From: Pegoplata infirma
Lineage: Eukaryota; Arthropoda; Insecta; Diptera; Anthomyiidae
Assembly: GCA_963921195.1 (NCBI GenBank)
Contig: OY992536.1
Coordinates: forward strand, 242,580,023 to 242,644,022
Reading direction: 5' to 3'
DNA: 64,000 bases
Positions 21,036 to 32,898 of the stretch are shown here, piece after piece. Position numbers and translations under genes: made by a program. The notes under the pieces were generated by a model. It did not search any database, was not told where the DNA came from, and saw only the letters and a program-made list of their open reading frames with translations. The stretch's first letter is position 1. Every line of letters starts with the position of its first letter.

Positions 21036-21665
21036 ATACAATATTTTTTTGTTGACAAAAAAATTTCGCCAAAAAATCTTTGGTGAACAATTTTTGTTGG
21101 GGTATTCATTGTAGAAAATGCTAAAACAATTATTGGCCACAATTCTTTCTGTGTATGTACATGAAAAGGTTTGTTTCTATTTCTAAAAAGTTAAACGATA
21201 TTTGTTAAGTGTTGGTTAAAACTAATACACACATAGATAAACTCATTCGCTTTTACACACACAGACCCACCCACACACATGCATCTATAGATATTATGTT
21301 ATTCTTAATTAAAGTCATTTCCGGCTTAAAAAAAATTCCCAAAAATATGAAGAACGATTAGAAAATTTACAAAGAGTGGTTGTGTAAGTAACAATAGTAA
21401 ATATTTAAACACGTACTAGTTTGTTGGTATACATATGTACATACGTATGTATGTGTTGTTATTTAAACATATTTGAGCAGATACAAAAACTCATAAATTC
21501 CTTTTTTATAGGAAACAAGAAAGTAAAATTTACAACTGTACAACGTTTTTATGTTTAGCAAAAAAGGGTTTAATGTTCTTTTGAAATTTTCTAAAGAGAA
21601 AAGAAACCTGTTTGTTTGTGTGTTTTCTTTAACAGTTGTATGGCGTTTGGGGTTTCTATGTATCA

Positions 21666-21885
21666 CCCATTTACTGCAACAGTGAAATAACTCAAAAAAT
21701 TAAAAACTGTCGAATTATTTGTTAAGTCATGCTTTATATTGTGTAAAAAATTTGTATTTATAATCTTTGAAGAGAATATGCTATTAATAACCATTTTTAA
21801 TGGAAAACCATTATTAATTGAGAACTTTAAACACATTTTCTGCAAAATCAGGTTTTTTGAGTTATGTCACTATTGTAGTAAATGA
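21666..21885. mobile_element. Short TIR element, CATTTACTGCAACAGTGA ends
   Basis: About 220 bp. The left end CATTTACTGCAACAGTGA, then AACTCAAAAAA, is mirrored on the right by TTTTTTGAGTTATGTCACTA and GTAGTAAATG. A second copy is at 55594-55864. The minus-strand ORF inside is a chance frame. Confidence 0.65.
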
Positions 21886-22139
21886 GCGATATGTATACGT
21901 TCATATGAATCTGTTGTTGATATGTTTGACTTTAAGGTCATAATATTATAAAAAATGATTCCTAGGATTATTTTTTTATTTCTCTTTTATACAGTGTAAA
22001 AAATAGTCATAAATTTTGGCGGTTTACTTTCATAAAAAAAAAATATCCGACATATGTATACACGGCCTAGCTGAAATGGCTGGCCTTGTTAAACGCAATT
22101 AATGAACAATTTATAACACTGTGCAACAAATTTAAGGTC

Positions 22140-22400
22140 ATTAAGTTTATCTAATTTTTTTTTTTTCCATCAAAGTTTTGTTTTTTTAATTTTTTTTTTA
22201 TAATTTTTTTTAATCAATTTTTTTTCACTAACATTTTTTATTTTTTCAATAAATTTTTTTTTATCAAAATTTTTTTTCAATAAATTTTTTTTTTCATCCA
22301 CATTTTTTTTCTTAAAATATTTGTTTATCATAATTTTGTTCTTCGTGAAAAAAAAAATATTTTTTTTCCATTTTTTGAAAAAAAAAAAAAAAACGTCCGT
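22140..22400. repeat. T-rich low-complexity array, CATCAA-type
   Basis: Irregular poly(T) with ATCAA interruptions, like the decayed arrays of family X (18750-19210). The family X 3' end at 22790-22932 lies downstream, so this may be part of a degraded copy. Confidence 0.5.
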
Positions 22401-22789
22401 TCTTTAAATTTTTGGTGTAGAATCGACTGGTAAAATCAGATTTGCAATATTTTTAGCTGATTTTGCTCTGCAGAAAAATCACCTCAAAATCTGCATTTAC
22501 AGATGCATTAAACCACCTCAAGGAGCGAAAATTTTTCCAAAAAAATACTACCATTGTTTTGATCTCCCCTAAATCCTTCAAAAAAAATGATAATACCCGC
22601 AGATCAAAAATTTCAAACTTAACTCTAATATTTATATGAGAAGTTTTTTAACGAAAACAAAAAACTCGTTAGGGGCGCGAGCCAAAAAGGTTGGTAACCG
22701 CTGGTTTAGACTACATCTTACTTTCCACAGCCAGATGGATGTGTCTTAGAAATGGATCAATAATATATAAACTTAATGGGGGACCGATA

Positions 22790-22936
22790 TTTCAATTCGT
22801 TTTGCGTGGAATGGCAAATGAATTCAACATTATTTTTTCTTAAAAAAGCTTTGCTTTGGCAACTACAACCAAGTCTTCAGCAAAACATTATCATGATTTA
22901 ATGTTTTAGGCAAGAGTACAAAATTCGCAGGCTTTT
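22790..22936 (+). repeat. Family X 3'-end fragment
   Basis: Matches 19440-19590: CAATTCGTTTTGCRTGG, then CATTATTTTTTCT, then AAAACATTATCATGATTTAA, then GAGTACAAAATTCGCAGGC. It serves as the landing site of the type-Y repeat that follows. Confidence 0.7.
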
Positions 22937-23722
22937 TATACCCTCCACTCTAGTGATAGAGGGTATATATAAGTTTGTCATTTCGTTCGTAACACCTCGA
23001 AATATTATTCTAGGACCCCATAAAGTATATATGTATTCATGATCCTCGATCGATTTTAAGACGATCTAGCGATGTCCGTCCGTATGTCTGTCTGTCCGTC
23101 TGTCTGTTGAAAACACGCTAACTTTTGAAAGACTTTACGGAGACTCCTGGACATATAAATAAGGCATTTACCTGGTCAGGCTGGTATTGCAAGCCAGTGA
23201 AATCGGTCCAGTGGTTCAAAAGTTATGAGCAAAAGACTGAATTTCGGCAAGTGTTTTTCGTGAGTTTACGAGATATAAAACACGCTAACTTTCGAAGGGT
23301 TATTCTGAGGATGCTGAAGCTTAGTACATATATTAACCATTCCCTTGATCTGGTTCGATTTGAATTTCAGCCAAATCAATCCAGTCGTTCAAAAGTTATT
23401 AGCAAAACAGTGAATTTCAGCTTCATTTCACCTTAAATTCACGTGTTGAAAACCCGTTAAACAAGTTTTAAAAACATTAGTAAGTCACAAAAATATTTTA
23501 CAACGTAATTTTGACACTCAAAAATGTATTACACTAAACAAAAATACACTCGAAAAAAATTTTAAGCTCAAAAAAAAATTTAACCTCAAAACAAATTTAG
23601 TAAATTATTTTTTTTTTTTCTTCAAAAATTACTAAAAACGAAGTTTTTTTTCAAAAAATAAAATATTTCTAATCAAAAGTATTATTTTTTTACGTTAGAA
23701 AATTTACTATCACAAAATTTGC
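22937..23722 (+). repeat. mini-me/DINE-like repeat (type Y), copy B
   Basis: It begins TATACCCTCCACTC, with the GAGGGTATATATA palindrome, then GACCCCATAAAGTATATA, GATCGATTTTAAGACGATC and a GTCC/GTCT tract (about 23070-23105). Repeated 'aacttttgaa..' blocks and a T-rich tail with CACTC motifs follow. It lacks the last ~90 bp of the full-length type. The flanks carry an imperfect ~18-bp direct repeat (CAAAATTCGCAGGCTTTT / CAAAATTTGCAGGCATTTT). The 103-residue plus-strand ORF is a chance frame in repeat DNA. Confidence 0.82.
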
Positions 23723-24419
23723 AGGCATTTTGTGTTAGAAATCGGGAATTTTCAATTGGGATACCTTTCTGGTTATTTAAAATATTGTTTAGCTTTTTAA
23801 CGGTTAGCTTTTCTCTCTGCAAGACTTATACATACATAAAAACATTTTTTGTTTATAACCAAAAACGTATTTACCAAGAAGAAAAAAAAAACTAAAAATG
23901 TCTCAAACTCTATAAATACAAAAAACCCAACACAAACACAGACAAAAAAACATATATTTTTAGACTTGTGTTGGTGCAAAAATTATGGTTTATTTTATGA
24001 CAAAAATTCACATAACTTCATATTTTGATAAAAGACATTCCACAATAAACGTACTTTAGAAATGGTCAAACGATTTTTAACAAAATCAATTGTTTTCTGA
24101 CAATAAATGTCTTAAGACTTTAAATGCCTAAAAAAAAACAAAAGGCACATTGATATAAACTTCTATATGACATTATGACAAATTAAGTTAATTACCTTTG
24201 ACAGATTTCATTGAATCAATGAAAAATGTATCATTGAAGTTAAAAGCTATGAACATTTTAATTAAATTATGGACATCCTCAGAGAAAACATATTTTGTCT
24301 TTAATGAAAATCAGATGTTATATTTTTACAAAATCAGATTATTTTATAAAAATAAAGCTGGTGATGCTAAAAAATATTTAAGGTAAGTGTACGCGAATAT
24401 TTATAGTTATGTGAATGAT

Positions 24420-25365
24420 GAACAAAAAAAAAAATATTGAACAAAATGTTTATAAAAAAATATTGATGAAAAAAAATATTTATGAAAAAAAATATCGATT
24501 AAAAAAAAATATTGATGAAAAAAAAAAATATTGATGAAAAATAAATATTAGTGAAAAAAATATCGATTAAAAAAAATATTGATAAAAAAAAATATTGATA
24601 AAAAAAAATATTGATGAAAAAACAATATTGATGAAAAATAAATATTGGTGAAAAAAATATTGTGAAAAAAAAAAAAAATATGAAAAAAAAAAATATTGAT
24701 AAAAAAAATATATTGATGAAAAACCAACAAACATTGATTCGAAAAAAAGATTTTGATACAAAAAATATTGATGAAAAAAAAATACTGATTAAAAAAATAT
24801 TGATAAAAAAAATATTGATTAAAAAAAAAATAATTAATATTATTTTTTTATTCACCACGAGGTGATGAAAAATAAATATTAGTGAAAAAAATATCGATTA
24901 AAAAAAATATTGATAAAAAAAATATTGATAAAAAAAATATTGATAAAAAATAAATATTGGTGAAAAAAATATTGTGAAAAAAAAAAAAAATATGAAAAAA
25001 AAAAATATTGATAAAAAAATATATTGATAAAAAAATATATTGGTGAAAAACCAACAAATATTGATTCGAAAAAAAGATTTTGATACAAAAAATATTGATA
25101 AAAAAAAATACTGATTAAAAAAATATTGATAAAAAAAAATATTGATTAAAAAAATAATTAATATAATTTTTTTATTCACCACGAGGTGAATTATTATCCA
25201 AGTTAAAACCCAAGTTACAAAAATTTTTGGTTTTAAGAAAACGAAAACAGTAATTCTTATTTTCTTTTTGTTAATCGATAGTTTACTTGTATAGCGTCTT
25301 GGTAGCGTCCTGCGACATTTTTAAAATTAGAAACCATTCTAAAAACATTATGATGTTAATAACTT
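24420..25365 (-). repeat. Family X repeat, copy 3 (inverted), with a duplicated array
   Basis: Array of AAAAAATATTGATGAAAA units (24420-25165), then TTCACCACGAGGTGAA (about 25173), then the reverse complement of the family body to about 25365. Part of the array is duplicated: about 24535-24864 is repeated at about 24865-25188, including CCAACAAAYATTGATTCGAA and GATTTTGATACAAAA. Each copy ends in TTATTCACCACGAGGTGA. Overlapping low-complexity ORFs here are artefacts. Confidence 0.85.
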
Positions 25366-25369
25366 TAAA

Positions 25370-27128
25370 AATTGAATGCTAATGAAAGTCTTTATTTTAT
25401 AGTTATTTTTGAAACAACCCACAAAAGTAGTCATTAAAAAACTACACAATAAACAAATGTGTTTTTCTTTTAAAAACAACAAAATGTAAAACTTTTTAAA
25501 TTAACTACAAACAGTTAATAACGTATTTTTTTAGTGTAATTAATTGATAGGCATATAACTTTTAAAAATTTAACTAATTTTTTTCCAAAAATACTCTAAA
25601 ATAAATGTATTTAAAGACATTTTTGCTTATTTGGCATGGACTGCCTTTTATATGAATATAAAAATATAAAAACCAATTTCTTGTGTAGTTTATTTATATG
25701 CGATTTTGATAGCATTGATGTTTATAGATAAACATATTCTATATGGCTGGCTATGGGATAATTTTAAATATTACTGACATAAGATTTTATGATTTATATG
25801 AACCGATGTTTAAATAAGAATTTTGATTTTTACATCCTTTTGTATACATGAATGGCATTAGAGTGGGTAAAACGTAAGTATAGATGAGCTTCATTATTCA
25901 CAGAATGTGGATTTAAACAAATTCCTACAAATAATTGGGTGATTATAAAAGTTTTTTTTTCTCTTGTTTCGGTTTCATATGAAATCGTTAAGTTTTATCC
26001 GGATTTAATAAGGGTTGTAATAAAAATAAAAAAAGTACAATTCTTATTTTTTATAGCAATGCTTTTAATGATGCACAAAATATTGTTATGTAAAAATTAA
26101 AGTTTATATTTATAAGAAAAGGAAAAATAAAAAATATATAATACGAATTTTATATTTATTGTGGGATCTGCCAGATCAAAATATTATTAGATAAAAACTT
26201 AAAATGACTTAAAGTAAAAAATTAAAAACCAAATCGATTCTACTCGTTAAAGCCCCTATGACACTAGATTTTTTTGTATTGATGAAATTTATGTGAACAG
26301 TGCAAACATATCACCATAGGAAATCTGAACAAGTATGAAGAGTAAAAGCAGACTAAAAAAAAACAGTAAACTTCAAATTTTATTCTTTTGTTATTGATAA
26401 ATTTGGTTATCAAATGGCTGAATGTCAAAAAAAATATAAAAATTTTACATATTTTTTGACATTTACGCATTAATGATATTAAGTGTTGCCAACTTTTCTG
26501 TTTTTTATTAAATGAAGCTTTTTTTTTGTATTTATTCAGCGGGTTTTTATTTAAATTAAAGTAATCATCACTATTTGTTTTTTTTCTTTTTCATTTCTTC
26601 TTTTGCTGTTTCATTCTATCAATTAATAAAAAATAAAATACAAAAAAAATGTAGTATCATAAGGGCTTAAGGCACCTCGTTTGGTTGAAGTTAAATATGA
26701 TGCATTAATTGCTACTAAAAAATGCCTACGAATTTTGTACTCTAGCCCAAAACATTAAATCATGATAATTGCTGTGTTTTTCTATAAATGAATTTATTTT
26801 CTGATTAGTCTTATTTTGTTTGAACAAATATTTTACCATACTAAAACAAATTTGTAATATTTTTTCCGTAGTCTACGATAAATTTTCAATTATAATCCAA
26901 AAAAATAATAAAAAAATTGGAAAAAGAAAAAAGTTATAAATAAAACAAAACTAATACAAAATGGACTTATTAAATCCTAAAATTTTGTTGGATTAATTTT
27001 GATTTACTTACAACTTTTTTCATTTACCAGATTTTTTTTATTGTTTTTTCGGATTATAATTTTTTCTTTATCGTATATTACGGAAAAAAATATTTTGGCA
27101 TGTTTAAATATTTATTTTAATCTAAATA
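25370..27128. other. AT-rich interval without recognised features
   Basis: Nothing convincing beyond a family X 3'-end fragment, inverted, at 26715-26775 (CGAATTTTGTACTC, then AAAACATTAAATCATGATAA). No long ORF and no RNA gene seen. Confidence 0.45.
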
Positions 27129-27206
27129 AGATTAATCCAAAAATAAATCCACTTATTGGGTCAAATCAGATTAATCCAAAAATAAATACACTTATTGGGT
27201 CAAATT
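27129..27206 (+). repeat. Two tandem 39-bp units
   Basis: AGATTAATCCAAAAATAAAT... occurs twice back to back (27129-27167, 27168-27206), with one or two differences. It produces a repeated INPKIN-type peptide in the surrounding chance ORF. Confidence 0.85.
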
Positions 27207-27562
27207 CACTCACGCTCCCATCTTTACTCACGCTCTCTTTTTTAATTGAAAAATTATGTTCCCAATGTTTATTGCTAGATGCATTTGTTCATCATGGATC
27301 ATTTAAGGTCTAAAGCTGTGTAGGGTTAAAGAATTTCTGAAAATTCAATATTTCTATATTAAGTTTCATAATTTATAATAAATCTAGTGTAAAAATTAAA
27401 ACTAAAAATGTTGAAATTTGAAAAAAGTGCAATTTTCCAGAAATATCTGGAAACAGACCGTTACACGCGCTATTTATGAATCTCGTATTTTTCAATTTTT
27501 TTTTAACCAACTTAGAATAAATGCAATAAAAACTTTAGATTGCGCAACTTAAAATAAAAAAA

Positions 27563-28181
27563 ACAAGTAAAAAAGTTAAATTCGGCCTTGCCGAATGTAG
27601 TGATACCCTCCACAATTTCAAAAAGATTATTGCAAACAACTTTATTTAAATGGAAATTACTTTTGAAAAAAAAAAAAATTGAAAAAAAATTTCGCGAAAA
27701 AAAATTTTGGTAAAAAAAAAAATCCGCAATTTTTTTTTTTGTCAAAAAATATGTTCGTACTTGTTTAAATACCATTTGGTGTCCAATTATGTTCACATAT
27801 GTCAACCAGAAGCCGAATTAAAGCATTTTGTATTTTTAGGTTATGTTGAATGTACTGAAATTTTTGAGGTGAGCTTACATTTTCGTTCATAACTTTTGAA
27901 CCGCTGAACCGATATCGCTCAAATGCAATACCAAACTTCTCGGGAGAACTTCCAATATATATGTTAAGTTTCAGTCATCTCTGTGCAATATTTTGTCCGC
28001 GAGAGCATTTTCAACAGACAGACAGACGGACAGACGGACAGACGGACATCGCTAGAATGTCTTAAAATCGATCGGGCATCATGAATATATATACTTTATG
28101 GGGTCCCAGACCGATATTTCGATGAGTTACAAACGGAATGACAAACTTATATATACCCTCTATCACTAAGTGGAGGGTATA
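27563..28181 (-). repeat. mini-me-like repeat (type Z), full copy
   Basis: It opens with AACAAGTAAAAAAGTTAAAT, TTCGGCCTTGCCGAATGTAG and a T/A-rich stretch with TTTCGCGAAA. It continues with CATAACTTTTGAACCGCTGA, a GACAGACGGACAGACGG tract (about 28017-28047), the TTTATGGGGTCCCAGACCG core, and ends TATACCCTCTATCACTAAGTGGAGGGTATA (about 28152-28181). A type-Y copy starts within 10 bp, so the two lie head to tail. Related copies: 49830-50336 (inverted) and 56277-56482 (truncated). Confidence 0.85.
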
Positions 28182-28792
28182 AAAAAAAAAACTAGTAGAA
28201 ATGTTAAATTCGACTTGGCCGAATCTATAAATACCCTTCACAATGCCCTTTTTAAGTGATAGTAAATTTTCTAACCCCGAGTAAAAATAATTTAAAATGA
28301 TCTTATATATTTTTATGTAGTCATATTATTTCATATACTTATGATCATGTGTGACACTATGTCTTGCGAGATAAATTTATATAATAAATTTTGATGTGCG
28401 ATTTTTTTAAGATATCGCCATACATAACTATATGTTGTAACATCTGGTCCCATGCATCATTGTAAATTTCTAAGTGTTTTATATAAAATTTTATATGCCT
28501 TCATTATTTTTTAATTTTTTTAAATTTTCCAAGAACATATTTTTATCGCAAATATTTTCAAAGTGTTTTATATAAAATTTCATATGACTTCATATTTTTT
28601 TATTTTTTGCAAGCATCTCTTTTATATCACGAATATTTTCTAAGTGTTTTATATAAAATTGTATATGACTCCATATTTAAAATTTTTTCTAAGTTTTTTT
28701 CAAGGAACATTTTTTTATAAAATATTTTGTAAGTGTTTTATATAAAATTTTATATGACTCCATTTTTTTAAATTTTTCTAGGTTTTTCCAAG

Positions 28793-29328
28793 CCCTAGTA
28801 AAAAAAGAAAAAAAGTTCATGACTAATTATATCCCAAATATGGCGGATACAATTACTTTAATAAGTATCTACGGGTATATTTTACGATCTAGCGGGATAA
28901 CCTTATATATAATGAGATACGTGAATTGGGTCTATATAATTATATCAGTTGGAGAAAACTCATACGATTAAATATAATTTAAAACCATTATAACTGATCA
29001 TATGTTGGTCCTTATAACGTCATATAAGTTGGATAACATTATATATATTCATATGAACTTTATGTAATGTTATATACAAAAATATGTTCTTTATGTAGAG
29101 CAATATCTAACCATATATATTTATGTCTTATAGTCTCAATTTATTTAATATTGTATCAGTCCGGATCAAACTGATAAAACCAGATAGACCCATTTTACGT
29201 ATCATATTATATATAACACTATCTGTTCAGATCTTGTAGGATAACCGAAGATAATATTTGAAACAGTTGTATCCACCATATTTGGGATCTAATTTGTCAC
29301 GGCTATATATAACTCTTTTTTACTCGGG
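28793..29328. mobile_element. CCCTAGTAAAAA-ended MITE nested in the array
   Basis: Ends are CCCTAGTAAAAAAAG and its mirror TTTTTTACTCGGG. The inverted ATATCCCAAATATGG and CCATATTTGGGAT blocks lie just inside. The flanks read TTTCCAAG and AGGACAATTTTT. A sister array unit at about 29953-29968 reads TTTTCCAAGGACAAATTTTT without the insert, implying a 2-bp AG duplication. Confidence 0.82.
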
Positions 29329-29619
29329 AGGACAATTTTTTTTGAAAATATTTTCTAAGTGTGTTATATAAAATTTAACATGACTCCATTTTTTGAAATT
29401 TTTCTGAGTTTATTTCAAGAACAACTTATTTTTATTATCCCGAGTAAAAATAATTCAATATGATCTTATATACTTTTATATAGTCATATTATTTGATATA
29501 TGATCATATGTGACACTATGTATTGCAAGATAAATTTATATAATAAATTTTGATGTGGGATTTTTTTAAGATATCGCCATACATAACTATATGTTTTAAC
29601 ATCTGGTCCCATGCATCAT

Positions 29620-30070
29620 TTCAAATTTCTAAGTGTTTTATATAAAATTTTATATACCTCCATTATTTTTTAATTTTTTTAAGTGTTTTCCAAGAACATA
29701 TTTTTATCGCAAATATTTTCAAAGTGTTTTATATAAAATTTCATATGACTTCATATTTTTTTATTTTTCTAAGATTTTTCCAAGCACCACTTTTTTATCA
29801 CGAATATTTTCTAAGTGTTTTATATAAAATTTTATATGACTCTATCTTTTAAATTTTTTCTAAGTTTTTTTCAAGGAACATTTTTTTATCGCAAATATTT
29901 TCTAAGTGTTTTATATAAAATTTTATATAACTCCATTTTTTCAAATTTTTCTAAGTTTTTTCCAAGGACAAATTTTTTTGAAAATATTTTCTAAGTGTTT
30001 TATATAAAATTTAACATGACTCCATTTTTTGAAATTTTTCCAAGTTTTTTTCAAAGAACAACTTATTTTT
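29620..30070 (+). repeat. ~80-bp minisatellite, AAGTGTTTTATATAAAATTT units
   Basis: Units begin CTAAGTGTTTTATATAAAAT, continue TTATATGACTCCAT and end TTTTTCCAAGGAACA or similar. There are five to six units here and a matching array at 28466-28792 plus 29335-29430. Non-coding. Confidence 0.85.
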
Positions 30071-31763
30071 ATTATTTTAATTTTTCAACTTTTTATTAAA
30101 AACTAAAAAAAAAAACATCCGATTTATAAAATTGTATAAATTTTATTATAATTGGATATAATTTTATATCATTGGATTAGACCAAAACTCGTATCAAAGT
30201 CGATATAAAGTTATATAAACTGATATTATTAGATATTATTCGATCAAATCTTATGAAACCATTTTTCGTATAAGATTATATCACAATAGACACGAACCCA
30301 TATTAAATTATATATTGTGTCATATCAATTTTTTTACTCGGGATTTTAATTTTTCAACTTTTTATTAAAACATAAAAAAAACATCCGATTTATAAAATTG
30401 TATAAATTTTAATATAATTGGATATAATTTTATATCATTGGATTAGACCAAAACTCGTATCAAAGTCGATATAAAGTTATATAAACTGATATTATTAGAT
30501 AATATTCGATCAAATCTTATGAAACCATTTTTCGTATAAGATTATATCAAAATAGACACGAACCCATATTAAATTATATATTGTGTCATATAATTTTTTT
30601 ACTCGGGACGTGAAAAAATAACATTTTTGGTTAAAAATATTTTATTTTGTGTAAAAAAACTTTTTTTTATTAATTTTTGAAAAAAAAAAAATTATTTACT
30701 AATTTTTTTTAGTAAATAAAATTAAAATTTTTTTTGAGTGTAAAATTTTTTTTGAGTGTATTTTTTTTTTGTTTTAGTGTAAAAATATTTTTGTGTGACA
30801 AAAATACCTTGTAAAATATTTTATTGACTAACAAATGATTTTAAAACATAATTAACCGGTTTTCAATACGTAAATTTAAGGTGAAACTAATCTGAAATTT
30901 ACGGTATTGCTTATAACTTTTGAACCACTAGACCGATTTAGCTGAGATTTAAAACGAGCCGGACCAGAGAAACGGCAAATATATATGCTACACTTCAGCT
31001 CCCTCAGAATTGCCGTTCGAAAGTTACCGTGTGCTTTATCTCGTAAATTCCAGAAAAACCCTTGCAGAAATTCAATAATATACTTATAACTTTTGAACCA
31101 CTGGACCGATTTCGCTGGGTTGCAATACCAACCTGACCAGGTAAATGTCCAACATATATGCCAAACTTCAGGAACCTCCGTAGTCTTTCAAAAGTTAGCG
31201 TGTTTTCAACAAACAGACAGACGGACCGACGAACGGACTGAAGGACATTGCTAGATCGTCTTAAAATCGATCGAGGATCATGAATATACATATATACTTT
31301 ATGGGGTCCTAGACCAATATTTCGAGGTGTTACAAACGGAATGACAAACTTATATATGTATACCCTCTATCACTAGAGTGGAGGGTATAAAAATAGGTGG
31401 TTTTAAGTTTAGGGCAAAATGTATGGGTCACTTTCGCCTACCATTTTGACGGGTTAGCAATGTCTTATTAAGCTGAAATTTTTTTCTGAGAAAATATAAT
31501 CGAACTGAAAAAATTTACTGAAATAAAAAGGAAGATTAAGTGATTTTTGTAATTTTTGCATTTTTTTTAAATAAATACTATTTTTAAATAAATCGCGGTT
31601 TTTCAACGATATGTCGGCAGCGAAAGATAACAACCGATCTGCATGAAAATTTAACCACATTGTTTTTAGGTCTATCCGTTACATTTGTCGGTTAGCCGGA
31701 ACGAAATTCGCCCAAAAGCCAAATTCGATCCACCCTAATATACATCCGTCCATCTGTCAACAA

Positions 31764-32639
31764 CCCTGCAAGCATTTCGATACGAAGAAGTTTCCCTAGC
31801 GTATCGTCTGGAAGATAAATTGTATTGCGGGGGATATCTTCTTCGTATTGCGGAAGAAACACCCGTTGCTAGAAATCGTGTCCCGAAAGCAATACGTCCA
31901 GAAGATACGAAAGCAATTGTTCTGGAGGATAAATGCGCAATATCGCCAGATAATCATTTGGAAGATAACTTGAAGATATCACTCAAATTATACCTAGAAG
32001 ATAAAAAGAAAATGTTGCCATTTTGTCACAGGAGATATATTAACATATATTTTTGCTTATTTTAATTAAAAAGGCATTTTACAAACAGTTGTATTAAATA
32101 ATGATTTTCTCATTGTTCGCATGACCTTGAAATTGATTTTCTTCCTCAAAACTTGGGCATTGATTTTTGGAAATTTGTAGGACCCAATGGAGTTAAAAAA
32201 TACATTTATTAGATCTTGAAGCTCAATGTTTTTTTTTTTTTTTTGCGAATTCATTACGTACCTCAAAAACACGAATTTTATGACTTTTTGTTGATTTAAG
32301 TAGTACAAATAAACAACGAAAAACGAATTTAAAATATTTTTGACAACAAATAAAATATTTTGATTTCGAATATTTTCCATCCGTATGTTAAAAGGAAGAT
32401 ATCGTATATGTATAGCGCAGGTGAAAAATCACCTAGAAGATAAATTTTTGACCATTTGGCGATTTTATCTACTTTATAAATAACAAAAAAAATATATTTT
32501 TCGAAAATTGCTAAAATATCCTCAAAATGATAAAAGGAAGATTTTATAATTATACTACTTTGATGAATTTTTATTACGATAAAAAGAAGATATTGCCGCA
32601 ATTTCGTTTAGGCGATATTTCTTCCTAATGCTTGCAGGG
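31764..32639. mobile_element. CCCTGCAAGCATT-ended TIR element rich in GAAGATA motifs
   Basis: A perfect 13-bp inverted terminal repeat CCCTGCAAGCATT is present (31764-31776 and 32627-32639). Inside, GAAGATA or its complement recurs about twenty times, often as GGAAGATAA or CAGAAGATA, with TATCTTC on the far side. The 81-residue plus ORF at 31820-32065 is built from this repeat. No clear target duplication. Superfamily unknown. Confidence 0.7.
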
Positions 32640-32898
32640 AAGTTGCAGTCTAAACCAAAAGAGTTGTAAATTTGGTAAATTGCCAAAAAGTTTTTTTTTT
32701 ACATTTTGGAGAGTAGGTATAAATGATTCGGCACTAAAGAATTTAACACTCTCACTTGTTTTTGTACATTTGTTAAACAAATGGAACATTTTTAAAAATA
32801 TTCATAAAAAAAAAAAATTTGATGAAACAAAGTGTGATGAAAAAAAAAACTATGAAAAAGGTTTGAGTCCATATTAATTATTTCTAAGAAATAATAAA

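Larger units (their letters stand above)
28276..30607. mobile_element. Composite CCCGAGTAAAAA-type MITE with duplicated left and right ends
   Basis: CCCGAGTAAAAATAATT starts at 28276 and again at 29439. ACTCGGG ends occur at 30336-30342 and 30601-30607. The left unit (terminus plus tandem array) is present twice, and the right unit of about 265 bp is present twice (30074-30342, 30343-30607, nearly identical). The order is left-left-right-right within one insertion in the type-Y repeat. Both arrays consist of ~80-bp units with AAGTGTTTTATATAAAATTT. Confidence 0.82.
28188..31395 (-). repeat. mini-me/DINE-like repeat (type Y), copy C, split by a MITE cluster
   Basis: The left part (28188-28274: CTTGGCCGAATCTATAAATA, then TAGTAAATTTTCT) and the right part (30608-31395, starting CGTGAAAAAATAAC) join to match the uninterrupted sequence at 8640-8740. 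The right part has the ACAGACAGACGGACC tract (about 31213), TTATGGGGTCCTAGACCAAT and the terminal GAGGGTATA palindrome. About 2.3 kb of CCCGAGTAAAAA-type MITE sequence sits in the gap. Confidence 0.85.

Noticed and set aside
26999..27313. 104-codon ORF with a repeated INPKIN motif
   Set aside because: The motif is a 39-bp tandem duplication, and the rest is low-complexity AT-rich sequence with no neighbouring exon signals.
22937..31395. Calling the GTCY repeats definite Helitrons
   Set aside because: No CTRR end hairpin was verified, and one copy has flanking direct repeats. I kept the looser mini-me/DINE-like label.
31820..32065. 81-codon ORF with charged residues as a possible real gene
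   Set aside because: Its Glu/Asp/Lys content comes from repeated GAAGATA words inside a TIR element.
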